Assembly: GCA_036435485.1 (NCBI GenBank)
Contig: CM071600.1
Span: 58,401,546-58,465,545 of the forward strand
DNA length: 64,000 bases
From: Saposhnikovia divaricata
Lineage: Eukaryota; Streptophyta; Magnoliopsida; Apiales; Apiaceae
Direction: 5' to 3'
This document shows, one piece after another, positions 33,400 to 43,827 of this stretch. Within the stretch, counting starts at the first letter, position 1; every line of letters begins with the position of its first letter. Under the pieces are notes generated by a model. The model had not been told where the DNA came from and made no database searches. It saw nothing but the letters and a program-made list of their open reading frames with translations. Made by a program: the position numbers and the translations under genes.

Positions 33400-33930
33400 T
33401 TACGTTGCGCAAATTAGAACCGTGGTCTCAACTTCGCGATTCAACTTCTCTCCAAAATATGGCTTTAACCGCTGACCATTGACCTTGAACGACTGATCCG
33501 GTAACTTGTCGAAAATCTCTACTGCCCCATGCTGAAAAACTGTTTTGACTGTGAATGGACCTGACCAACGTGACTTCAACTTCCCAGGAAATAACCGAAG
33601 TCGAGAGTTGAACAACAACACCAATTGCCCTGGCTCAAACGTCTTAAGAACCAACCAAGGATCATGCCACCTTTTTACTTTCTCTTTGTATAGCTTGTTG
33701 TTCTCATAAGCTTGCAATCGAAACTCGTCCATTTCATTCAACTGAACCATACGTTTTTCACCTGCTGCTGTAAGATCAAAATTCAGCTTCTTCAATGCCC
33801 AATAAGCCTTATGTTCTAACTCAGCTGGAAGATGGCATGCTTTACCAAACACTAGCTGAAATGGTGACATTCCCAAAGGTGTTTTATAGGCTGTTCGATA
33901 AGCCCACACCGCTTCATCAAGCTTCAACGC
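33400..33930 (-). pseudogene. Integrase C-terminal part, after a nonsense codon
   Basis: This continues in frame from the integrase across a TAG at 33,931-33,933 that stands where relatives have Trp (a single G-to-A change). Motifs EAVWAYRTAYKTPLG, FGKACHLP, RWHD and RWSGPFTV are the conserved C-terminal end of Ty3-type integrases. No chromodomain follows. Translation would need readthrough of the TAG. Confidence 0.85.
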
Positions 33931-34851
33931 CTAATCCTTCCTAGAAGGACTAACTACCTTCTCAAGAATCCGTTTAATTTCACGATTAGACACTTCGGCT
34001 TGCCCATTGGTTTGAGGATGATAAGCTGTAGCAACTCGATGATTGATGTTGTAGCGTGCCATAAGAGATGTAAACTTTCGATTGCAAAAGTGCGTACCTT
34101 CATCACTGATGATCACCCGTGGAGTGCCAAACCGAGTAAAAATATTCTTGTGGAGAAAATTGAGTACCACCTTAGCATCATTTGTTGGAAGTGCTTTTAC
34201 CTCCACCCACTTAGACACATAATCCACGGCTATAAGAATATACTGATTACCACATGACGGAATGAACGGTCCCATGAAGTCGATTCCCCACACGTCAAAG
34301 ATCTCTACCTCCAACATGACATTAAGAGGCATCTCGTTCCTACGGGAAATATTACCAACTCGTTGACATCGATCACATCTCAACACAAACTGATGAGCAT
34401 CCTTGAATAGAGTCGGCCAATAGAAACCCGCTTGAAGAATACGTGTGGCTGTCTTCTCACTCGCATAGTGGCCTCTATAAGCTGTAGCATGAAAATCATT
34501 AAGAATAGCCTCGGTCTCACTGTAAGGAACACAATGTCTAATAATCTGATCAGCTCCTTGCTTGAACAAAAACGGTTCATCCCAAATATACTGCTTGACA
34601 TCGTGCAAGAATTTCTTCCTTTGAGCATAAGAGAGCTCAGGTGGAATGATGTTGCTTAATAGATAATTCACAATATCGGCAAACCATGGTTCATCATTTT
34701 GCACTCTGAATAGTTGCTCATCAGGAAAAAACTCATTAATAACCGTGTTGTCCTTAGGTGACTTTCCATGATCTTCCAATCTAGAGAGATGGTCAGCTAC
34801 CTGATTCTCCGTCCCCTTTCTATCCTTGATTTCCACATCAAATTCTTGCAA
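33931..34851 (-). pseudogene. RNase H end and integrase core, out of frame with gag-pol
   Basis: Starts with the end of the RNase H region (ADHLSRLE), then the integrase zinc-binding HX3-4H...CX2C region (YRGHYASEKT ... LRCDRCQ) and the DDE core: Asp in WGIDFMGPF, Asp in VIISDEGTHF, Glu in GQAEVSNREIK. All three catalytic acids are present. Its frame differs by one nucleotide from the upstream polyprotein, which stops at 34,862-34,864. The mutation lies in a Trp codon that reads as TAGG. It ends at the TAG at 33,931. Confidence 0.9.
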
Positions 34852-34861
34852 CAGAAGAACC

Positions 34862-37800
34862 CTAACGAATCAACCTTGGCTTAGCATCTTTCTTTGCAAG
34901 GAGGTAGCGAATAGCAGCATGATCCGTATAAACTGTCACCTTGGTACCAAGCAGATAAGAGCGAAACTTTTCAAACCCATAGACAATAGCAAGTAGTTCC
35001 TTCTCAGTGGTGGTGTAATTCAACTGAGCATCATTGAGAGTTTTGCTTGCATAGTAAATAACATGGAACATTTTTTCTTTCCTTTGGCCTAGAACGGCCC
35101 CAAGTGTATAATCACTAGCATCGCACATCAAAGCAAATGGTTGGCTCCAATCAGGAGCTGTAATAACTGGAGCAGAAATTAGTTTCTTCTTCAAGATCTC
35201 AAACGCATGTAAACAAGCCTCATCAAAATTGAATGGCACATCTTTTTCCAAGAGATTGCAAAGCGGCTTAGAAATTTTTGAGAAATCCTTTATGAAGCGC
35301 CTGTAGAACCCTGCATGACCAAGAAAGCTACGAATACCCTTGACTGAGATAGGGGCAGGAAGATTCTCAATAATTTCCACCTTTGCCTTGTCAACTTCCA
35401 AACCCTTACTCGAAACCTTGTGTCCCAGAATGACACCTTCTTGTACCATGAAGTGGCACTTTTCCCAATTAAGAACAAGATTTGTCTCCACGTAACGTTT
35501 TAAAACCAAACTCAAGTTTTCCAAGCACTCAACAAAAGAATCCCCAAAGACTGAGAAATCGTCCATGAATACTTCCATATTAATTCCAATCATGTCAGAG
35601 AAGATGACCATCATACACCTCTGAAAAGTAGCTGGTGCACCACACAACCCAAAAGAAACACGTCTGAATGCAAATGTACCAAATGGACAAGTGAATGTAG
35701 TCTTCTCCTGATCCTCTGGTGCTATGCAAATCTGATTGTAACCATAATACCCATCAAGCAAGCAATAGTACTGGCGTCCAGCCAATCTGTCAAGCATCTG
35801 ATCAATGAACGGGAGTGGAAAATGATCTTTTCGAGTGGCTTTGTTCAACTTTCGATAATCCATGCAAATTCTCCAACCAGCCACTGTTCGCGTAGGAATG
35901 AGCTCGTTCTTCTCATTAGTAACCACTGTCATGCCTCCTTTCTTAGGCACACATTGCACCGGACTCACCCAAGAGCTATCAGAAATCGGATAGATAATGC
36001 CCGCGTCAAGCCATTTAAGAATTTCCTTCTTCACAACTTCTTTCATAACAGGATTCAGTCTCCTTTGATTATCGACTGTAGGTTTAGCTCCCTCTTCCAA
36101 AGGAATTTTGTGCATGCAATAAGAAGGACTAATACCCTTGATGTCTGCTATAGTCCACCCAATGGCTGATTTGAATTCCCTTAAGATTCTCAATAGTTTT
36201 TCTTCTTCGTTGCCTGAAAGCTTAGATGATATAATAACAGGTAAGGTAAAAGAATCACCAAGATAGGCATACCTTAGATGTTCAGGCAATGGCTTAAGTT
36301 CCAAGGTAGGTGCTTCAACAATGGATGGTTTAAGTCTAACATAAGACTTCTTAAATTCTGACAACCCCAATGATTCAAATGGAATCCCAAATTTCTTCCA
36401 TGGAGATGCATTAAGATATTGCAAGTGTTCTTTATCCTCTTCGTTCTCAACCTCCGAGTTATTAGCAAGAACTCTTTCCAACACATCAGCTTTTATCAAG
36501 TGTTGAGCCGCGGAGTTAAACACCTTGTCGACCATATCAATTTTGAGACACTCTTCATCGTCAGTTGGAAGCTTCATTGCGTTGAAAACATTAAAAGTGA
36601 CGTTTTGATCGTGCACCCTCATAGTGAGTTCTCCCTTTTGGACATCAATAAGAGTTCGGCCCGTAGCCAAGAATGGTCGTCCCAAGATAATAGGAATCTT
36701 CTTGTCTTCCTCGAAGTCAAGAATAAAAAAGTCGGCTGGAAAGATAAGCTTGTCGACCTTCACCAAAACATCCTCAACTATCCCTCGAGGATAAGTAACT
36801 GAACGGTCCGCAAGTTGTAGAGTCATGATAGTTGGCTTTGGTTCTGGAAGACCAAGTTGCATGAAAACTGATAAGGGCATGAGATTAATAATTGCACCCA
36901 AATCACACAAGCATTTGCTGAATGAGAGATCTCCAATAGTACATGGAATGGTAAAGCTCCCGGGGTCCTTCAACTTAGGCGGCAACTTTTGTTGCAAAAT
37001 GGCACTACATTCCTCCGTCAAGGCAACGGTCTCTAGCTCCTCAAGTTTCAATTTCTTCGAGAGTATGCCCTTCATAAACTTCGCATAGCTCGGCATTTGC
37101 TCAAGAGCCTCCGCAAATGTTATGTTAATCTGAAGCCTCTTGAAGACATCTAAGAACTTAGCAAATTGCTTGTCGAACTTTTGCCTTTGAATTCGTTTTA
37201 GGTATGGAGGAGGTGGAAACACCTTATCTTCTACTTCTTTCTGAGCATTATCATTCTTACAAGTTATAGGAGTCGAGGTAGTAGCATTAGGTAGCAATAT
37301 AGGACCAGACTCAACCCCAGCATCAAAATCACTTTTTTCTTCCAGAAGCTGCGGCGCTGCCGCGCCAGTATTATACTGGGAAGCGGCGCTGCCGCGCCGT
37401 GCAGTCTGTTCAGATTTTTCATTTTTTTCCTCGGTTGATGTTTCATTGTTCTGACCTTGTAGAATTCTTCCTGATCGTAATGTTACTGCCTGGACCTGTT
37501 CCTTGTGATCCTTCTTGCCTGGATTCATCTCTGTGTCACTCGGAAGCGTTCCTGGTTGACGGTTCAACAATGCATTGGCCAGTTGACCAATTTGATTCTC
37601 TAAAGTTTTCAATGACACCGCCTGACTCTTGTACATCATTCGAAGCTCTTCCAATTCAGACTTCTCAGACTGATTCAATGAATTCCTTTGAGATGGTTGA
37701 AATCCCGGTGGATTGAATGGTTGCCTTGGAGCATAAGGTGGTGGTTGATAGTTCTGATTATATGGCCTTGCATTGAACTGCTGATTTTGGGGTTGCTGAA

Positions 37801-38857
37801 CACCACCCTGATTGTTGCTCCAACTGAAATTAGGATGATTCCGATTGTTGGGATGATAAACATTAGGCACTGGTTGCTGAGCTCTTTGAAAATTACTAAC
37901 AAATTGTGCAGATTCAGATGAGATAGCACACAGATTCGTGTCATGAGCCCCTGCACACAATTCACACACCATAGCAACCTGGTTAGTCCCATGATTAGAA
38001 AGGGAATCTACCTTCATTGTCAACGCCTTGAGTTGAGCAGCAATAGCAGTAGCTGCATCCAAGTCAAGAACTCCAGCCACTTTAGCAGGTGGCAAGCGTT
38101 GAGTAGGATTCTGAAACTCATTGGCCGCCATCATTTCAATAAGATTATAGGCATCCTCATAGCTTTTTGCCCATAGCGCACCTCCAGAAGCTGCATCTAA
38201 CATAGGCTTGGACTGAGCTCCCAACCCGTTATAGAAATTGCTGATTATCATCCAATCCGGCATCCCATGATGAGGACAACGTGCCAATATCTCCTTGTAC
38301 CTTTCCCAAGCTTCCCCCAAAGATTCCTGAGGTTGCTGAGCAAACTGAGAAATAGAATTCCGATAAGTTGCTGTCTTCGCCATAGAGAAATACTTCGTCA
38401 AGAACTTTTGAGCACAGTCTGCCCATGTTTTAATAGAGCCCGATGGCATAGAATGTAACCAACTCTTGGCTTTATCCCTAAGAGAGAAGGGAAATAGTCT
38501 CAATCTGATTGCGTCATCTGTAACTCCGTTGAATTTGAAGGTGTCACAGATCTCAAGGAAGTCCCTAATATGAGCATTTGGATCTTCAGCAGGACTACCC
38601 CCAAACTGTACTGTATTCTGAATCATCTGAATGATGTTTGGCTTAAGCTCGAAATTATTAGCCCCAATAGCTAGGCGAACAATACTGGTATGAATATCCT
38701 CCACTTTTGGCTGAGAGAATTCACTCAAAGCCTTCGCTGGTTGTGCTTGATCTGCCATTTCTTCTATTGATTCAAGATCGTCTTCTAACCCGATGTTCTC
38801 AAAATCAAGTTTTCTTCTTGCTAGTTCTTCTCTACGTGCTTGAGCTCGTGTACGCAT
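34862..38857 (-). CDS. Gag-protease-reverse transcriptase-RNase H polyprotein, Athila type
   Basis: 1,331 residues. Gag core about 65-250 with LRLFPFSLRDKAKSWL; zinc knuckle CX2CX3HX4C at 299-310, the shortened form usual in Athila; protease CDLGA (Asp 652); reverse transcriptase about 920-1,120 with Asp 1,035 and FMDD at 1,097-1,100; RNase H about 1,235-1,325 with Asp 1,246, Glu 1,285 and Asp 1,312. It builds the capsid, matures it and copies the RNA. Between gag and protease (487-502) the protein contains RRGSAAS and GAAAP, encoded by two copies of the element's GC-rich hairpin module. A +1 frameshift ends it at the RNase H border, so integrase is not made in frame. The rest looks intact. 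Confidence 0.92.
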   Translation of the reverse strand: MRTRAQARREELARRKLDFENIGLEDDLESIEEMADQAQPAKALSEFSQPKVEDIHTSIVRLAIGANNFELKPNIIQMIQNTVQFGGSPAEDPNAHIRDFLEICDTFKFNGVTDDAIRLRLFPFSLRDKAKSWLHSMPSGSIKTWADCAQKFLTKYFSMAKTATYRNSISQFAQQPQESLGEAWERYKEILARCPHHGMPDWMIISNFYNGLGAQSKPMLDAASGGALWAKSYEDAYNLIEMMAANEFQNPTQRLPPAKVAGVLDLDAATAIAAQLKALTMKVDSLSNHGTNQVAMVCELCAGAHDTNLCAISSESAQFVSNFQRAQQPVPNVYHPNNRNHPNFSWSNNQGGVQQPQNQQFNARPYNQNYQPPPYAPRQPFNPPGFQPSQRNSLNQSEKSELEELRMMYKSQAVSLKTLENQIGQLANALLNRQPGTLPSDTEMNPGKKDHKEQVQAVTLRSGRILQGQNNETSTEEKNEKSEQTARRGSAASQYNTGAAAPQLLEEKSDFDAGVESGPILLPNATTSTPITCKNDNAQKEVEDKVFPPPPYLKRIQRQKFDKQFAKFLDVFKRLQINITFAEALEQMPSYAKFMKGILSKKLKLEELETVALTEECSAILQQKLPPKLKDPGSFTIPCTIGDLSFSKCLCDLGAIINLMPLSVFMQLGLPEPKPTIMTLQLADRSVTYPRGIVEDVLVKVDKLIFPADFFILDFEEDKKIPIILGRPFLATGRTLIDVQKGELTMRVHDQNVTFNVFNAMKLPTDDEECLKIDMVDKVFNSAAQHLIKADVLERVLANNSEVENEEDKEHLQYLNASPWKKFGIPFESLGLSEFKKSYVRLKPSIVEAPTLELKPLPEHLRYAYLGDSFTLPVIISSKLSGNEEEKLLRILREFKSAIGWTIADIKGISPSYCMHKIPLEEGAKPTVDNQRRLNPVMKEVVKKEILKWLDAGIIYPISDSSWVSPVQCVPKKGGMTVVTNEKNELIPTRTVAGWRICMDYRKLNKATRKDHFPLPFIDQMLDRLAGRQYYCLLDGYYGYNQICIAPEDQEKTTFTCPFGTFAFRRVSFGLCGAPATFQRCMMVIFSDMIGINMEVFMDDFSVFGDSFVECLENLSLVLKRYVETNLVLNWEKCHFMVQEGVILGHKVSSKGLEVDKAKVEIIENLPAPISVKGIRSFLGHAGFYRRFIKDFSKISKPLCNLLEKDVPFNFDEACLHAFEILKKKLISAPVITAPDWSQPFALMCDASDYTLGAVLGQRKEKMFHVIYYASKTLNDAQLNYTTTEKELLAIVYGFEKFRSYLLGTKVTVYTDHAAIRYLLAKKDAKPRLIR

Positions 38858-38971
38858 ACACTCTCAAAAAGTACCTGAAATTCACCAACAAGAAATTTGG
38901 TGAGAACGTCCTAGTCACCGAACTTTAATGACCACTGATGGCAAATACTGAAACTAAACAAACAAAACCGC

Positions 38972-38990
38972 GTCCCCGGCAGCGGTGCCA
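38972..38990 (-). other. Primer-binding site of the Athila element
   Basis: TGGCACCGCTGCCGGGGAC on the minus strand, 6 nt after the 5' LTR; close to the TGGCGCCGTTGCCGGGGA site usual in Athila/Tat elements. Confidence 0.85.
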
Positions 38991-38996
38991 AAAACT

Positions 38997-40408
38997 TGTT
39001 ACGACCAAACTCAACACGCAAGTGCACGTGATCTCAAGTAATATAGATAGCAAATAAGATTCGTTCCTACAGGGACTCGTTGTATTGTCTAGTTAATTCA
39101 CTCACCGATGTATGATTATTATTCGATGCTACGACAAATTAACAATTGAATTTTTGTTAAGCACTACACTTACTCTAAGATTTATAACGAATTATCAACT
39201 ACTTGAACTAAGAATTATGTCGAATTACTTATGCGAATAAAACATGGGATTTTAACTTCATTAAACAATCCATCTATAGTCTCCACTTCTATAGCCTTTT
39301 CATGTGATTTGTTAATACCTGATCGAATACACAAAACTGATATAAGCCAACATTCGTTGCACAAATACCATCCTAAATAACATCCACAATAAAGATAGAA
39401 ATCACTTAGTCTCCCAATTATGCCTAATCTCCATATGTCTATAAAGATTGAAACATAATGGTTGAAGAACAAGCATTCAATTGATCACATAGTCGTCATA
39501 AAACGGTTAGAGTTACGACACTAATTATGAATGATATTCTCACGCAAAAACCTATGCTAGCATGGCAAGTTCTAAACTCCTATATCCACTTTCGCTTCAA
39601 TAAGAATTAACACACAATTACAGGAGTTAGTTACTCTCCTATAACGAATTAAATCAACCATGATAGGATATCACATCAATCACACTATAGGCATAGAGAA
39701 GATTCAACAAATAAACTTCATGAATAAATCCGCTAAAACCCCATGACAACGAATTAGTTCATAATCAAACTAATCGTCACCATGGGTTCCAATGTAAACA
39801 TGATAGAAGAAAACGAATAATGATTAAAATAAATATCAAGGGTTCTAAAGAATACACCCAAACCAAGCATCCACAAACTAGGAAGAATACAAGAATAAAT
39901 TGAAAACTATCTTCTTCCTCGCTTCTTCGTGCTTCAAAACTCCGTAAATAAAAATACGTGGTCAGACCTCTCTATTCTAGGGTTTTTTCTTCCTTTATAT
40001 AGGCCTCCAGGTGCAAGTAGTTCGAAAGGAATTTTTATTTTTTACTTTATCTCGAAAAATCAGCAAATCAGGAATTTCCCGTCAGAACAACTGGCGCTGC
40101 CGCGCCACTCCTATGTGTGAAACCGGCGTTGCCGCGCCTCCTCGATACTCCCAGCGCTGCCGCGCCATAATCAAGCTCAAACACGGCGCTGCCGCGCCGT
40201 GCCTTCTGTTCAGCAACTGGATTTTTCCCTTTTTCTTCATTACAACTCCGATTTGCGCTCCGATTGCTCCGCTTCATTCCTTTAACACCTGTGATTAATA
40301 TTCCTGCACAATACCCTTAAAAGAGATAAAAAATACCACAACTCGAGTACAAACATTCGTTTTAAGCCAAATGGAAACGCTTTAAGTGAATAAAATATCC
40401 ACTCATCA
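38997..40408 (-). repeat. 5' LTR of the Athila-type element
   Basis: 1,412 bp, the same features as 17,990-19,392 plus a 9-bp insert near 39,841. Followed by GGTAG (40,409-40,413). Confidence 0.93.
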
Positions 40409-41947
40409 GGTAGCCCATGCTACAAGGATTTGTCACATGTATAAATTACTGGCAGAGCGCTATGATCAGTTGACTGAAGAAGTTCGATTGCAAATTCCTT
40501 CTCTGCCTATTGTGAAACATTCTGCAATTAATGACAATGGTTCTGAACATGCGTCTCCATTGCAGACCCCAAATCAGAAATTGACTAGCACCAAACTGAA
40601 AGAGGATGGTGACTTCAAAGTGTATCCAAGTTCTGGAAGTGGAAGCCCTAATTCTTCTTTGAAAGAAGCTTCTGATTATTCAATATCATCAGACTCAAAA
40701 TCTGAATCTTTTTACTCGACTATTAACAAGGACATAGTCTCACCTATGAGTGTCAAGAGCCTTGGGGAACTGAAGCGATGGTCCAAAAGATGAAGGGAGA
40801 GAATGCAGATGGCACAGCTAAGGTAAGAGAATCTGAAGATTATGACATTTTATTTAGAAGACTTGCTGCATGTGAAGAGGAGCTGATAATTACAAGGGAA
40901 AAGCTTCAATTTTCTGAAAAAGAAAATGCCAGGTTGGAGGGTGAGCTCAAGAAGCACGAATCAATTACAGTTTTGATAGATAACTTGAATGTTCCACTTC
41001 ATGAAGCACAGCAGTCTATCCAAATGAGGGACGCCAACCTTGAAATGGAAAAACGGAAAGTGTTAGAGCTACAATATCAGGTGGCAGAATCACAATTTCA
41101 GATTGATGGCTCGAAAAGTTATGTTGAGTTGTTGATGCAAGAGTTGAAGATGTACACAGAGAAACTTAATGGCTCAGAGGAAGAACTTATAAAATTGAAA
41201 AGCGAGAATTGTAATGAGGTTTCTGAAGGTACTCGTCAGTTTCAAATCCAAATTGAATCTGCTCATAAAGAGATAGCCTTGTTGGAGGCCAAGCTTGATT
41301 CTGAACAAGATCAGGCTGCAGAGTTGGAAGAGAAAATTTTAGGATATGTTGCTGGCATGTCACAACATGACCAAGAAATCACTGAGTTGAAAGAAAAATT
41401 TTCTGATGCTCAGAAAAACTTCTTCGGGGAGAAAGAACTACTCGAGAGTGATATATCTGATCTGTCGGAACAAAATTCCGGTCTGTTGGAAGAAAATACC
41501 AAGTTGAATGCAGTAGTTAAAGAATTCGAGGAGCAAATAAGGTCACTTCAAACTGAGATCAATTGCTGCAAGTCCGTAACGATTGGAGATGCAAGAGTTT
41601 CATGATGCTCAAGTGATCAACTTCCAAGTTGACATTGAAAATATAAAGGCTGAAGTAAAGGCAAAAGGCGAGCAAGTGGAGGCTCTGAATAAAAACCTTG
41701 ATATGCTCAAGCTGAAGTATGATATGCTGATGACGAACAAAGACGAGTTCGATGCCAAGGTTGAAAATCTAAATGCTGAATTGTCTTCTAAGAATGCTGA
41801 AATCCGAGAAATGAACAATCATCTACACCAGTTGCATCTGGAAAATGTAGAGATGATTGCTGAATCTGAAAGAGCAAGAAAGCATGTAGATGAACTAAAA
41901 GAGAAAGTGGTGGACAGGCAGGTAGCTGTGATTTCAGTTCGAGCTGA
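40409..41947 (+). pseudogene. NET4-like exon resumed: NAB end and coiled coils
   Basis: After the second GGTAG the frame of the exon at 17,889 continues with AHATRICHMYKLLAERYDQ, the end of the NAB domain, then a Ser-rich linker to about 40,770. A frameshift in 40,762-40,793 moves the reading to the frame open from 40,778 to 41,605, a Glu/Lys/Leu coiled coil (LEGELKKHE, LMQELKMYTEKL). A second shift at 41,577-41,605 leads to the frame open to 41,969 (LNAELSSKNAEIREMNNHL). It ends at the MITE, 41,948. The heptad pattern and lengths fit NET4. Both shifts look like 1-nt changes, not introns, because no splice signals bracket them. Confidence 0.82.
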
Positions 41948-42632
41948 GAGCATCTCCAACCGGGACTAACCCTTAGCTAAAAATGCCACCTGGCTGGAAA
42001 TATAGCCAATCTCCCCTTTTTGTACCACTCCAACCGATCATTGCTCTTAGGTAAAAAGATAGCCAACATGTTTTGCTTGGCTATATTTGTACAAGAGCTG
42101 CAGATCTGTAAGCCTTGCCACGTCATCTCTCCCGATTTATCCTCTCTCCTGTTTGGTTTTTTCTCAAGTCAGTGATATGTTAAACATAAAGTTAATCTAT
42201 TTTTTATTATCTAGAAAATATAATTTTAAAGATTAATTAGTGTTAATATTAATTTATTAAAACTTAAGTTTTATTGAAAAGTTATTATTCAAACTAATAA
42301 TCAAAATTAAATTTTTTGACAAACATAAATTTTATATATATCATTGGAAAGCAAAATATTAAAACTTTAAAAGTAAAATTATAATATTTAAAATATTTTT
42401 AAAAGCAATAACAATAATAAATATTATTAAAATTAAAATTAAAATTTATTTATATTATTTAAAATAATAATAAAATATCGTTTTCAATAATAAAATACGG
42501 TTTTCAAAATATAACCAACCATTATAGCCAACCCATTGGAGTACAACACCTTACAGATTCAGCAAATTTTAGCCAACCATTACTTTATATTATTATAGCC
42601 AACCATTATAGCCAACCCCGTTGAAGATGCTC
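41948..42632 (+). mobile_element. PIF/Harbinger-like MITE, 685 bp, in the NET4-like exon
   Basis: Inverted ends GAGCATCTCCAAC and GTTGAAGATGCTC (one mismatch), flanked by the 3-bp duplication TGA (41,945-41,947 and 42,633-42,635). The interior is AT-rich with repeated TAGCCAACCATTA words near the right end. No transposase. As it stands the insert ends the protein with a stop at 41,967-41,969. Confidence 0.88.
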
Positions 42633-42753
42633 TGAGGAGAAGAGGGAGGCTATAAGGCAGCTATGCTTTTCTGTAGAGTATTACAGGAATGGATATCAAG
42701 AACTTCGTCAGGTATTCACAGGGCTCAAACATCGTTCTGTTTTGGCTTCGTAA
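42633..42753 (+). pseudogene. NET4-like C-terminus after the MITE
   Basis: Following the frame through the TGA duplication gives AEEKREAIRQLCFSVEYYRNG and on to a TAA at 42,751-42,753. This EKREAIRQLC...YRxGY ending is the hallmark of NET4 and related NAB proteins, so the original stop is preserved. Confidence 0.85.
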
Positions 42754-43585
42754 ATTCTAGTAGTCCGCGTGCAATTTATAAGTTCTTGATGGATACATTT
42801 ACATGTAGCTATTACCAGTATTTTGTTTTCGCATTTTAGGCCAATGTTTGAGTTTAATGCTCAGCTAAACTTGTGATGCTGCCAGCGAAGGCCTAAACTT
42901 TTTTGAATGTTGCATATTAATGTTTGGCATGTAGTGTGAATTGTGTTAATGGGGCTGGCTCCGGTAATCTAGCTGCTTATAAGTTGCTTAGATTTCAGCT
43001 GTGATGAGATGCACTGGTTTTCAATAGTTACATTAATCAGTTGTGTGATACTCCCACAAACTATAAAAGAGCTAAGCAGAGACTTTGTCGCTTATCTATG
43101 GGACCTAATTGAGTAAAATTATTTTTAATTTCTAGATCCGTTTATGGTATGGACATGGATTAGGTATGAGTGACATCGTCATATCGTGAGCCGGGTAATG
43201 TATTGTCCGCCTATTTGGTGGCTGTTCAATTTTCACTTTTAAGTTAAAAAATATTTATTTGTGTAATAATTCAAAATTTTATTTAAATTTTGAAAAATAA
43301 TGTACATCTAAAGTTGTTACGAGTTAGTTTTTTGAATGAAAAAAAGTTACTAGTTTAGTGTCTATTTTTTCTCTATAAAATAAAAAAAGGAGTAGTACAA
43401 AGTATTTTAAATATTTTTCCAAAACTTTTTCGATTAATGTAACATGACACATGGTCGATTTTTATTTATGAACATATATAAAATATATGCAAAATCTCGT
43501 ATTATTATCAAAAAATTATCAATTATACACATCAAATTAAAGTTTCAAAAAGTTTATAACCCATTTTGAGATATTTAGTATTTTT
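42754..43585 (+). other. 3' flank of the NET4-like gene
   Basis: Probable 3' UTR at first (T-rich, AATGTTTG words), then AT-rich spacer. No gene seen. Confidence 0.45.
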
Positions 43586-43827
43586 CATCATGGTTCTAAA
43601 AATTCCCGATTTAATCAATTAATCCCCGATTAATCCTTTTTAAGATAATCAATCGATTCGATTTTTGAAATTCGATTAATCCTGTGAATTTATTTAAAAT
43701 GATATATTTAATTGTAAATTATACTAATATATTAAATATTAAATATTATTATAATATTTGATTAATATTCCGATTAATCTTTCCAATTAATCCCCAATTA
43801 CCCGATTAATCGATTAATCTTAAATCA
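43586..43827. repeat. Degenerate CCGATTAATC repeats
   Basis: CCGATTAATC and its complement GATTAATCGG recur at both ends of an AT-rich block, like the subterminal repeats of a hAT-type MITE. Exact termini were not found. It abuts the 5'-truncated copia element. Confidence 0.45.

Larger units (their letters stand above)
17990..40408 (-). mobile_element. Athila-type Ty3/Gypsy retrotransposon, 22.4 kb with nested insert
   Basis: The LTRs at 38,997-40,408 (5', minus sense) and 17,990-19,392 (3') have TGATGAG...CGTAACA ends and are flanked by a perfect 5-bp duplication GGTAG. The element reads on the minus strand: primer-binding site, gag-pol, integrase, a 3' ORF, two polypurine cassettes, LTR. 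Without the nested 11-kb element (and one copy of its duplication) it is about 11.3 kb. By eye I count roughly fifteen LTR substitutions plus a 9-bp indel in 1.4 kb, so it is fairly young. It has no chromodomain and carries an extra ORF after pol, both typical of Athila. One frameshift and one nonsense codon make it defective alone. Confidence 0.93.
17606..42753 (+). pseudogene. NET4-like: NETWORKED 4-like NAB-domain gene, split by two transposons
   Basis: NETWORKED proteins bind actin through an N-terminal NAB (KIP1-like) domain and carry long coiled coils; NET4 members act at the tonoplast. Here the NAB signature KNSKWLAENVE, then a 52-residue stretch ending MYKLLAERYDQ, is followed by several hundred residues of coiled coil and the family C-terminus EEKREAIRQLC...YYRNGY. 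The gene is cut by a 22.4-kb LTR element after 17,989 and by a 685-bp MITE after 41,947. Skipping each insert plus one target-duplication copy restores the frame. Two separate frameshifts (about 40,762-40,793 and 41,577-41,605) have no such explanation. The usual SWWW motif before KNSKWL is replaced by a YSIRLDRY sequence. I infer a dead or dying copy; an intact paralogue elsewhere is likely. Confidence 0.85.

Noticed and set aside
40386..40793. Separate gene starting with ATG inside the LTR end
   Set aside because: The first residues are LTR sequence; the rest is the continuation of the NET4-like exon.
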